Below the pieces are notes generated by a model. The model made no database searches. It had not been told where the DNA came from and saw only the letters and a program-made list of their open reading frames with translations. The translations under genes and the position numbers were made by a program. A DNA stretch of 64,000 nucleotides from Acidobacteriaceae bacterium (GTDB lineage Bacteria; Acidobacteriota; Terriglobia; Terriglobales; Acidobacteriaceae), in contig DAHXOQ010000001.1 in assembly GCA_027364815.1 (NCBI GenBank), positions 1 to 64,000 of the forward strand. Direction: 5' to 3'. Below are positions 45,172 to 52,908 of this stretch, one piece after another. The stretch's first letter is position 1; every line of letters starts with the position of its first letter.

Positions 45172-45744
45172 ATGAACAATCAACTCACTGCACCGGTAAT
45201 CGCAAAATCTCAATCGACAGTATGGCTGCGTAACACTGCAATTGTTCTCGGCGCCAGTCTGCTTGTCGGCCTTGCCGCTCACATTGTCTTTCCGCTGCCT
45301 TTCACTGTGGTTCCGCTCAGTATGGCGCCTTTTGCCGTCATGTTGGCGGGCCTGGTTCTCACGCCGCGCATGGCTTTTGCCTCACTGATTGCCTATCTCG
45401 CTGAAGGCGCAATGGGACTGCCCTTCTTTTCGCCCACAGGGCCCGGCGGCCTGGCACATCTGGTCTGGCCAACTGCAGGTTATCTCTTCGCCTTCCCTGT
45501 TGCCGCTTTTGTTATCTCGGCACTCTATCGCCGAAGCAATCGCAAATTCTCTGGCGCATTCGTCAGCGCCGCACTCGGTTCGCTGCTTTTGATCGCAATC
45601 GGCGCATTCTGGCTCGCAATCGTCTTGCACCTGAGCCTGATGACGACTCTCTCCATTGGCGTTCTTCCCTTCCTCCTTGGTGATGCACTGAAAGTTCTCG
45701 CCGCCGCCGCTGCTGTTCAGGGATGGCAGCGTATTCGAAAGTAA
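45172..45744 (+). CDS. bioY: Biotin transporter BioY
   Basis: 190 residues with about six membrane helices. The BioY S-component signature is visible: VPLSMAPFAVMLAGLVLTPRMA, GAMGLPFF, then GPGGLAHLVWPTAGYLFAFP. BioY binds biotin and works alone or with the BioM/BioN energy-coupling module. No BioM or BioN gene is in the window. AAGGGAG lies 7 nt before the ATG. No BirA-type operator could be identified in the short upstream region. Confidence 0.92.
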   Translation: MNNQLTAPVIAKSQSTVWLRNTAIVLGASLLVGLAAHIVFPLPFTVVPLSMAPFAVMLAGLVLTPRMAFASLIAYLAEGAMGLPFFSPTGPGGLAHLVWPTAGYLFAFPVAAFVISALYRRSNRKFSGAFVSAALGSLLLIAIGAFWLAIVLHLSLMTTLSIGVLPFLLGDALKVLAAAAAVQGWQRIRK

Positions 45745-45810
45745 TTTTTTCTTGCGGAGTTCGCATCACAATGAACTCTGCCATCTGCGTTGTTTACCGA
45801 AAGGAAATTT

Positions 45811-46683
45811 GTGAGTCAGAAGAATAATCAAGTTGCTGGAAGTGATGAAATAGTCGACATTTCCATTGCGCATAGTCCGGATTCAGATGATGCATTCATG
45901 TTTTACGGGTTGGCTACAAACAAAATCCGCGTGCCGGGATACCGCTTCAATCACACGCTGACTGATATTGAAACTCTTAATCATCGCGCCATCAATGATG
46001 CTTTTTACGACATTACCGCAGTCTCTTTCCATGCCTACCCCTACATGCAGGAACATTACACACTGATGGGATGCGGCGGCAGCGTGGGAGAAGGCTATGG
46101 GCCCATGGTCATCTCAAGCAAAGACCGTTTACCTGGGGATCTCGAAGGCATCCGCGTTGCAGTTCCCGGAACACTGACCACGGCGATGCTTGCTCTCAAA
46201 ATCTTCAACCCAAAGATTGATACCGTTGTTGTTCCATTTGACCAGATCATTCCAGAAGTGCTTGCCGGCAATTTTGAAGCAGGCCTGATCATTCACGAAG
46301 GTCAGTTGACTTACGCACACAATGGTCTCAAGAAGGTGATCGACCTCGCTGTCTGGTGGCAGGAGCAAACCGGCATGATTCTACCCCTCGGCGGTAATGC
46401 GGTGCGCCGCTCCTTTAGCCCTGAGCGGTTGAAGATTCTTACTGCCGCAGTGCGCGACAGTATCCAGCATGGCTTGGACAATCGTGAATCTGCCCTGGAG
46501 TACGCTATGCAATTTGCGCGCGACCTCGACACAAATCTCGCCAGCCGTTTTGTGAGCATGTACGTCAACGAACGCACGATCGATTTTGGCAAGGATGGTC
46601 GCGCGGCAATTCACAAACTTCTCGAAGTCGGCTATGAAAAAGGCATCATCACAGTCAAGCCAAAAATAGATTTCGTAGACTGA
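45811..46683 (+). CDS. mqnD: MqnD/MqnA-family futalosine-pathway enzyme
   Basis: 290 residues from the GTG at 45811, which has AAAGGA 5 nt upstream; an earlier TTG at 45790 has none. The pattern AHSPDSDDAFMFYGL, DIETLNHRAIN, VSFHAYPYM, CGGSVGEGYGPMV and LIIHEGQLTY is that of 1,4-dihydroxy-6-naphthoate synthase (MqnD) and the related MqnA. MqnD makes dihydroxynaphthoate from cyclic dehypoxanthine futalosine. MqnA-type chorismate dehydratase is a less likely alternative. With mqnE at 29 kb it supports the futalosine route. Confidence 0.85.
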   Translation: MSQKNNQVAGSDEIVDISIAHSPDSDDAFMFYGLATNKIRVPGYRFNHTLTDIETLNHRAINDAFYDITAVSFHAYPYMQEHYTLMGCGGSVGEGYGPMVISSKDRLPGDLEGIRVAVPGTLTTAMLALKIFNPKIDTVVVPFDQIIPEVLAGNFEAGLIIHEGQLTYAHNGLKKVIDLAVWWQEQTGMILPLGGNAVRRSFSPERLKILTAAVRDSIQHGLDNRESALEYAMQFARDLDTNLASRFVSMYVNERTIDFGKDGRAAIHKLLEVGYEKGIITVKPKIDFVD

Positions 46684-46702
46684 TTCTCAGTACGCAATTA
46701 AG

Positions 46703-46736
46703 AAGCGGCCAATCTTTCATTAGATTGGCCGCTTTT
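46703..46736 (+). terminator. Rho-independent terminator after mqnD
   Basis: A 13-bp perfect stem AAGCGGCCAATCT/AGATTGGCCGCTT with a 6-nt loop runs straight into TTTTGATT, beginning 20 nt after the mqnD stop codon. Confidence 0.92.
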
Positions 46737-46873
46737 GATTCTGCAACTGCCCAAATTCTTTACACATTTTCATCTTCCTCGGAATCACCCATAGATATTT
46801 TCTAATCTTTACTTCCAGCCACTAAATATCCTCTCATCTTTGCCGATGTACTCCGAAGAGGATACGGTGAACG

Positions 46874-47863
46874 ATGGATTCTCAACATGAACTCACTTTG
46901 GATACCCGACGTGTCATCCTTGCCACGGACAAGCAGGAACTATTTGAGAAATGCGAGTCTACAATCAAGAATACCGGATGGATTTTAGCCACCGCGACTA
47001 CTGCTGAGGCTGCCCTTTCTCTTATCTCAGCGCCAAACTCGCCTGGAATCCTGCTTCTCGACGCAGACCTGCCGGGCATGAGCACGCTTCAGTTGCTCGC
47101 AGCCACACGCGGCGAAGGGGCGCGCAATTATCCAATCGTACTTGTGGCCGAGCTTCTCAGTGATGAAATGAATGAACGACTGATCCACGGCGACATTGAT
47201 GACTTTATCCCTGCAAGCGCCGACTCGTACTACTGGCAGTTGCGTATTGAATCTGCCATGCGCGGAAAAAAATTGCTATGCGAGGTGGAGCATTTACGTG
47301 AAGCCGCTCTCTTGCACTCGCAATTCGATTCACTGACTGGTGCATACAATCGCGAAACTCTGCTCACCATGCTCTTCCGCGAGACGGATCGAGTTCAGAG
47401 GTCGAAAGAGACACTTTGCATGATTCTCTTTGACATTGACGATTTCGGCCACTGGAATGCGCTCTACGGTTCTACGGTTTGTAACGATCTCTTGTGCCAG
47501 ATCGTAATGCGAACCCGTCGTCTCTTGCGCAGTTACGACCTGATCGGACGCGCCGGTAAGGACGAGTTCGTTGTCGCTCTCCCTGGGTGCAGCGGAGTCA
47601 ATGCCGTCATGCTAGCCGAGCGGCTACATCAGGAAGTTTTTTCGCTACCATACGCGACTGCTAGCCAGAATATCCATCTCACTGCCTGCTTTGGCCTGTC
47701 CATGAGTCGCGGTCGTTCTCCAGTCGTTGTTCTGCGCGAGGCCGAACAAGCATTGCAGCAAGCCAAAATGAAAGGGCCTGAAACCATACAGTTCTTCAAT
47801 GTTGAAGGGATGTCAATGAGCGCTCTCGAGTTGCCTGACTCACATTCCGACGAACTCCTCTGA
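46874..47863 (+). CDS. Receiver-GGDEF protein with degenerate GGDEF
   Basis: 329 residues. An N-terminal receiver domain (about residues 12-125) keeps the phospho-Asp region LLLDADLPGM and the late VAELL strand. The GGDEF domain (about 155-310) has DSLTGAYNRETL, CMILFDIDDFGHWNALYG (metal site FDIDDF) and RAGKDEFVVALPG. The catalytic loop is therefore GKDEF instead of GGDEF. Lysine in place of the second glycine usually reduces or abolishes di-GMP synthesis, so the protein may bind GTP or act as a sensor. The upstream region is AT-rich with no clear promoter; the ATG is preceded by a distant GAGGA. Confidence 0.82.
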   Translation: MDSQHELTLDTRRVILATDKQELFEKCESTIKNTGWILATATTAEAALSLISAPNSPGILLLDADLPGMSTLQLLAATRGEGARNYPIVLVAELLSDEMNERLIHGDIDDFIPASADSYYWQLRIESAMRGKKLLCEVEHLREAALLHSQFDSLTGAYNRETLLTMLFRETDRVQRSKETLCMILFDIDDFGHWNALYGSTVCNDLLCQIVMRTRRLLRSYDLIGRAGKDEFVVALPGCSGVNAVMLAERLHQEVFSLPYATASQNIHLTACFGLSMSRGRSPVVVLREAEQALQQAKMKGPETIQFFNVEGMSMSALELPDSHSDELL

Positions 47864-47907
47864 TAGTTGCGTCTGCTGCACATTGTCGGCTGTTGTATCA
47901 TCGGCTT

Positions 47908-48123
47908 ATGTCGAGTTCTCAGTTTTCATTACGCATCGATGGCATGCACTGCGGTTCTTGTGTGCGCCGCGTGACTCAGGCCCTCAGCACAGTTGATGGA
48001 CTCCAGGTAGACGAAGTTCGCATCGGCGCCGCGCGCCTACAATCAACCCTTCCCGAACCACCTGTGACTGCCGCAATCGCATCGCTCGCCAAGATCGGTT
48101 TCACCGCGCATCAGGATGAGTAG
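47908..48123 (+). CDS. copZ: CopZ-like copper metallochaperone (HMA domain)
   Basis: 71 residues from ATG 47908, a single HMA domain with GMHCGSC as copper site (Cys at 12 and 15 of the mature numbering) and the closing KIGFTAH strand. It delivers Cu(I) to the P-type ATPase encoded 3 nt downstream, or exchanges with its N-terminal HMA domain. No G-tract CsoR operator was found upstream. Confidence 0.9.
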   Translation: MSSSQFSLRIDGMHCGSCVRRVTQALSTVDGLQVDEVRIGAARLQSTLPEPPVTAAIASLAKIGFTAHQDE

Positions 48124-48126
48124 TCC

Positions 48127-50433
48127 ATGAGCATCGAGGCGACTCAAAACGCGCAGAGCTCACTAACTCACTCCTCATCCATCACCTTTCCCGTTCTCAG
48201 CATGAGTTGTGCCGCCTGTCAACATCATGTCGAGGCAGCCCTCATCAATGCTTCAGGAGTTCAAAGTGCGCGCGTCGATCTGATGGGGCATCGCGCAACG
48301 GTGCTCTTTGACTCGGCTCTCACTACCCCGCAAAATCTCATTGACGCCATTCGCGCTTCGGGTTACGACGCAGTTCTGCCACGCACAAATCAAGGCGAAG
48401 AAAGAGCCGATTCCGCTAGCCGGGCAACCGAGAAACAAGCTAACATTCGCACAAAAGTTGCAATTAGCGCCGGATTTTTAGCCATGATCTTCTCCATGCC
48501 ACTCGGCAGTGAGATGGGCGCTCTCGATCAGCAACTGATGCGCATACTCCCCGCTCTCTATCGAATTCCCCAATATCCGCTGCGCTGGTCGCTGCTGCTC
48601 ATCACACTTGCCGGCGCTCTCTGGGCTGGCAGAGGCATCTACCTCGCCGCATTGCGCGCACTGCGTCACGGCGCAACAAACATGAACACGCTTGTCGCGC
48701 TCGGCACAAGCGTCGCACTTTGTTACTCCGCATACGCTACCATTTTTCCCGCACCTGGCCGAGCCGTCTACTTCGATGCGGTCTTGCTCATCCTCGGATT
48801 TATGCTCGCGGGAAAGTCTCTGGAAGCACGCGCCAAACGCCGCGCCATGGCCGCGCTCGATGCACTTTCCCATGTCCGGCCCAACACTGCGCGCCGTATT
48901 AGTGGAGAAGCAAAGACCACGGAAATCATTCCACTTGAAAAGATTATAGTTGGTGATTCCATTCTTATTCTTCCCGGCGAACGTTTCCCTGTGGATGGTC
49001 TGATCATCGAAGGCCGTACTACCGTCGACGAATCAATGCTGACGGGCGAATCAATTCCACTCGAGCGCACTATCGGTTCTCACGTTCTCGCCGGCTCGCT
49101 CAATTACGATGGCGCCGTCCTCTGCCGCGCTGAATCACTTGGCGAAGCTACAGTGCTCGCGCGCATTGAACAACTTGTTCAGGAGGCGCAATCTTCCCGC
49201 ACTCCACTTGAAGGCCTCGCCGATCGAGCCAGCGCAATCTTTGTACCTGTCGTTCTGTGCATTGCCGCAACCACATTTCTCATCTGGTTTCTCGCCGCGC
49301 ACAGCTTCCCCTTGGCTCTCGCCAACTCTGTCGCTGTGCTGGTCATCGCCTGCCCTTGCGCCATGGGGCTTGCAGTTCCAGCAGCACTTACAGTAGCAGT
49401 TGGCCGTGGCGCGCAACTCGGCCTCCTCTACAAGGGCGGCGAAGCATTAGAACGTCTGACGACACTTGAAGTTCTCCTGATGGACAAAACCGGAACCCTG
49501 ACCATCGGCAGGCCCGTGCTCACGCAAACACATTGTTTCAACGCCGTCACTGAAGACAAAATACTGCGCATTGCCGCTGCTGCGGAAGAGCGCTCCAATC
49601 ATCCCCTCGCCCACGCAATCGTGGACGCAGCGAAAGCGCGTAGCATTGAATGGGCTCCCGCAGAATCCGTGCAGATACTCCCCGGTCGCGGTCTCTCAGC
49701 GCGTGTGGAAGGTATGGATTGCCTGCTTGGCAACGAAGAGCTGCTGAAAGAATCTGGATTCAAACTCAACTCGACTGAAATTACAAATCTTCCTGCCGTT
49801 GAATCAGGTGTTACGCGTCTCTGGGTAGCACTCGATCAAACCATCGTTGGTTGCTTTGACGCTAAAGACCAATTGCGTCCCGGTGCTGTTGCTGCCGTTC
49901 AATCGCTTGAAAAACTCGGCCTCAAGCTGCGCATCCTTACTGGCGACTCGGCCAATGCCGCCGCACCCATCGCTCATGAAGTCGGCATTCAAGCCGTTGA
50001 AGCCGGCCTCGATCCACTCGGCAAGCTCTCGCGCATTCGCTCACTGCAAGCCGAAGGCCTGCACGTTGGAATGGTCGGCGATGGAATCAACGACGCGGCC
50101 GCTCTCGCACAAGCTGACGCGGGAATCGCACTCGGCTCCGGCGCTGACCTTGCGCAAGAGGCTGGCGAAGTTCTTCTCCTGCGCTCAGACCCTGCGCTGA
50201 TTCCCGCTTCAATCGAACTTGCCCGCGCCACCCTCCGCATCATGCGCGAAAACCTCCTCTGGGCCGCTCTCTACAACATTCTCGGCATTCCACTGGCCGC
50301 TGGCGCGCTCTACCCCAGCTATCACATTCTGCTCAGTCCATGGATTGCCTCCGCGGCGATGGCCTTCAGCTCCATCAGCGTTCTGGCCAACAGCCTCAGA
50401 TTGAGAAAATGGTCTCCTGCTAAAAACTCCTGA
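48127..50433 (+). CDS. copA: Copper-translocating P-type ATPase
   Basis: 768 residues. One N-terminal HMA domain with MSCAAC at residues 26-31, then the P1B-type membrane core. Phosphatase motif VDESMLTGES, ion-site CPCAMG near 408, phosphorylation site DKTGTLT near 452, HPLAHA nucleotide-binding histidine and GDGINDAAAL near 652 are intact. CPC with the terminal-helix residues (MAFSSISVLANSLRL) marks the Cu(I) subgroup. It exports copper from the cytosol. It begins 3 nt after copZ, so the pair is one unit. Confidence 0.95.
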   Translation: MSIEATQNAQSSLTHSSSITFPVLSMSCAACQHHVEAALINASGVQSARVDLMGHRATVLFDSALTTPQNLIDAIRASGYDAVLPRTNQGEERADSASRATEKQANIRTKVAISAGFLAMIFSMPLGSEMGALDQQLMRILPALYRIPQYPLRWSLLLITLAGALWAGRGIYLAALRALRHGATNMNTLVALGTSVALCYSAYATIFPAPGRAVYFDAVLLILGFMLAGKSLEARAKRRAMAALDALSHVRPNTARRISGEAKTTEIIPLEKIIVGDSILILPGERFPVDGLIIEGRTTVDESMLTGESIPLERTIGSHVLAGSLNYDGAVLCRAESLGEATVLARIEQLVQEAQSSRTPLEGLADRASAIFVPVVLCIAATTFLIWFLAAHSFPLALANSVAVLVIACPCAMGLAVPAALTVAVGRGAQLGLLYKGGEALERLTTLEVLLMDKTGTLTIGRPVLTQTHCFNAVTEDKILRIAAAAEERSNHPLAHAIVDAAKARSIEWAPAESVQILPGRGLSARVEGMDCLLGNEELLKESGFKLNSTEITNLPAVESGVTRLWVALDQTIVGCFDAKDQLRPGAVAAVQSLEKLGLKLRILTGDSANAAAPIAHEVGIQAVEAGLDPLGKLSRIRSLQAEGLHVGMVGDGINDAAALAQADAGIALGSGADLAQEAGEVLLLRSDPALIPASIELARATLRIMRENLLWAALYNILGIPLAAGALYPSYHILLSPWIASAAMAFSSISVLANSLRLRKWSPAKNS

Positions 50434-50482
50434 ACTGCTTTTATTTCAATCAGATTGTTGCTCACCCATTCGCTCTCTCGCG

Positions 50483-50515
50483 TTAAACTAAAGTCACGCG
50501 TGACTAAGTGTTTAA
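50483..50515. promoter_or_regulatory. Two-tier palindrome upstream of the LptF-LptG gene
   Basis: A perfect 14-bp palindrome AGTCACGCGTGACT (50492-50505) is framed by TTAAAC (50483-50488) and its complement GTTTAA (50510-50515), nearly centred on the same axis. It lies 30 nt before the GTG start at 50546, in the short gap after copA. It looks like an operator or an mRNA stem; the protein that would bind is unknown. Confidence 0.5.
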
Positions 50516-50545
50516 ATTGCCACGCGAATCGGTGAATCTGTCCCT

Positions 50546-52903
50546 GTGCGCATCCTGACCCGCTACATACTCGGCGAAATCTTCTCGCACACGCTCATCG
50601 GCTGCGCGCTTTTCACCTTTATACTCTTCATGCGCGATCTGCCACACATCCTTGAGATGGTGGTTCGCAACAGCTCTTCTTTTATCAACGTTTTTCAGGT
50701 CTTTCTCTTCACCATGCCCGAAACTTTCATGGTCACCATCCCCATGGCCGTTCTCGTTGGCATTCTACTTGGGCTTGGCCGCCTGGCCTCAGACAGCGAG
50801 ATTACGGCCATGCGCGCTTCCGGCCTCGGTATCGGTTACTTCCTGCGCGTCTCGGCCATCATTGCTGTCAGCGGAACCATTATCGGCCTCTTTAACTCAC
50901 TCTATGTTGCACCGCGTTCCCAGCAGGCTATTCTCGATCTCGAACAAAGCCTAGCAACCTCCCAGGCATCGTACGAAATTCAACCGCGCGTCTTCATTGA
51001 AGAGTTCAAGAACTCTGCCATCTATGTTCAGGATGTGAAGTCTGGCGCGGGAGCGACAAACTGGCGGCAAATCTTCATGGCCGACCTCAAAAACCCTGAT
51101 GCACCCAAGATCACTACTGCCGAGTCAGCCACCGTCGTCAACGACAATTCTCAGGTTCTGCTGATGCGTCTGCGCAATGGTGCGGAGCACGAAACAGGCG
51201 AGACACAGGATCAGTACAACGTATCAACTTTTAATACCACTGATCGGCCACTAGTCTTAAGCCCACAGAGTGACGTGCATCTCGGACGCGTTGACACACC
51301 CATCTACGCAATGCCCAACAGAGCGTTGCTCAATCACATGCACGATTCTGACGGTCGTCGCTACGAACTCGAGTTCCACAAACGCTTTGCCTATCCCGCA
51401 GCATGCCTCGTCCTCATGCTCGTCGGCGTTCCGCTGGGCGCTGCCTCACGCAGGGGCGGAAAAAGCTCCGGCTTTGTGCTCACCATCGTTCTTTTTTTTC
51501 TTTACTACTTTCTCTCCTCAACTGGAATTGCACTTGGAAGGCAAAATAAAATTCCCGCATTCGTCGCGGTTTGGTCGGCAAATTTCCTTTTCGCGGCGGT
51601 CGGCAGTTTTCTGCTTTGGCAGATGGCCCGTGGCGGGAACCTGCTCAACGCGTTGACTGGCTGGATGACACGCACACCAAAGGAAGAGAATGGAACAAAT
51701 GGAATCAAGGAATCGCCGAAGATTGAAAAGTCACAAGTAATTGCACATTTTTTTTCGAATTTATTCCGTAGCAGGCAACGGCTCCCGCGCACGGTCTTCC
51801 CGCGCATTCTTGACGAGTACGTAATCCGCGAATTTCTCACAACATTTGCAATGGTGCTGGCGGGCTTTGTGATGCTCATGCTGGTATTCACCGGCTTCGA
51901 GCTCATCGGTGACGTTATTCGTAACCACATCAAGCTCTCCATCGTCGGCGCTTACCTCTTCAATCTTGCCCCAAGCATGATTTACGCCATCACACCTCTC
52001 GGCGTGCTCATAGCTGTTCTCGTCACCTTCGGCGTACTCAACCGCAACAGCGAGCTCGTCGCAATGAAGGCTACGGGAATTTCAATCTACCGGTTGGTCA
52101 TTCCAATTCTGCTCATCTCTGCCATACTCGCCGCCGGACTTTTTCTCTTTGATCAGTACTATCTACCCCAGGCCAATCGCCGCCAGGAGGCTCTGCGCAG
52201 CACTATTAAAGGCCGCCCGCCACGCACCTTTCTCAACCCTGAACAGCAATGGATTTTTGGACAGCAAGAACCAGGCCAGCCTTCGAGAATCTTTTATTAC
52301 AAGCTCTTTGACTCAGACAAACAGGAGTTCGTCGATCTCTCCCTTTTTGAATTTGACCCTAAAACATTCTCCATCTCGCGGCGCGTCTTTGCAGAGCATG
52401 TGATTTGGAATCCTCTGAGCAATTCCTGGGATTTTGAAAATGGATGGAAGCGCGATCTGGACGGCGCCAACACAACCGACTATCGCGAATTCCTTAAAGC
52501 ACAATTCCCTGAAGTGCGCGAGGACCCTTCCTACTTCAAAAAGGAAAATCTCCAGTCGCAGGAGATGAACTTCGGCCAACTCGAGCGTTACATAGCCGAT
52601 CTCAGGCAAAGTGGTTTCGACACTATGCGCCTGCGCGTCGAACTTTGGCACAAGATCGCTTACCCGCTCGTCACCATCATCATGGCCATGCTCGCCATTC
52701 CCTTTGCGCTTGCCATGGGCCGCCGAGGTTCGCTCACCAGCATCGCTGTCGCCATCGGCGTGGCGCTCGCTTACTGGGTTGTGCAAGGTCTTTTTGAAGC
52801 CATGGGTAACGTTAACTACCTTCCTGCGCTGGTCGCCGCGTGGAGTCCTGACATTCTCTTCGGTCTCACGGGTGGCTATTTGCTGCTCCGAACCCCGACA
52901 TAA
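50546..52903 (+). CDS. Fused LptF-LptG LPS-export permease
   Basis: 785 residues from a GTG start, about twice the size of LptF or LptG. Residues 1-365 form one full YjgP/YjgQ unit (ILTRYILGEIFSHTL, VLVGILLGLGRLASDSEITAMRASG, jellyroll ~130-285, FHKRFAYPAACLVLMLVGVPLG). After a hydrophilic linker (~370-415) a second unit follows (ILDEYVIREFLTTFAMVLAGF, VTFGVLNRNSELVAMKATG, ~530-685 jellyroll, WHKIAYPLVTIIMAMLAIPFA). LptF and LptG normally form a heterodimer with LptB that extracts LPS from the inner membrane, so the fusion gives it in one chain. No separate lptF or lptG is in this window. Confidence 0.85.
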   Translation: MRILTRYILGEIFSHTLIGCALFTFILFMRDLPHILEMVVRNSSSFINVFQVFLFTMPETFMVTIPMAVLVGILLGLGRLASDSEITAMRASGLGIGYFLRVSAIIAVSGTIIGLFNSLYVAPRSQQAILDLEQSLATSQASYEIQPRVFIEEFKNSAIYVQDVKSGAGATNWRQIFMADLKNPDAPKITTAESATVVNDNSQVLLMRLRNGAEHETGETQDQYNVSTFNTTDRPLVLSPQSDVHLGRVDTPIYAMPNRALLNHMHDSDGRRYELEFHKRFAYPAACLVLMLVGVPLGAASRRGGKSSGFVLTIVLFFLYYFLSSTGIALGRQNKIPAFVAVWSANFLFAAVGSFLLWQMARGGNLLNALTGWMTRTPKEENGTNGIKESPKIEKSQVIAHFFSNLFRSRQRLPRTVFPRILDEYVIREFLTTFAMVLAGFVMLMLVFTGFELIGDVIRNHIKLSIVGAYLFNLAPSMIYAITPLGVLIAVLVTFGVLNRNSELVAMKATGISIYRLVIPILLISAILAAGLFLFDQYYLPQANRRQEALRSTIKGRPPRTFLNPEQQWIFGQQEPGQPSRIFYYKLFDSDKQEFVDLSLFEFDPKTFSISRRVFAEHVIWNPLSNSWDFENGWKRDLDGANTTDYREFLKAQFPEVREDPSYFKKENLQSQEMNFGQLERYIADLRQSGFDTMRLRVELWHKIAYPLVTIIMAMLAIPFALAMGRRGSLTSIAVAIGVALAYWVVQGLFEAMGNVNYLPALVAAWSPDILFGLTGGYLLLRTPT

Positions 52904-52908
52904 TTTAT

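Noticed and set aside
47864..47907. CsoR-type copper operator upstream of copZ-copA
   Set aside because: Searched for a G-tract palindrome like the one at 40539; none is present, so copper control there is unknown.
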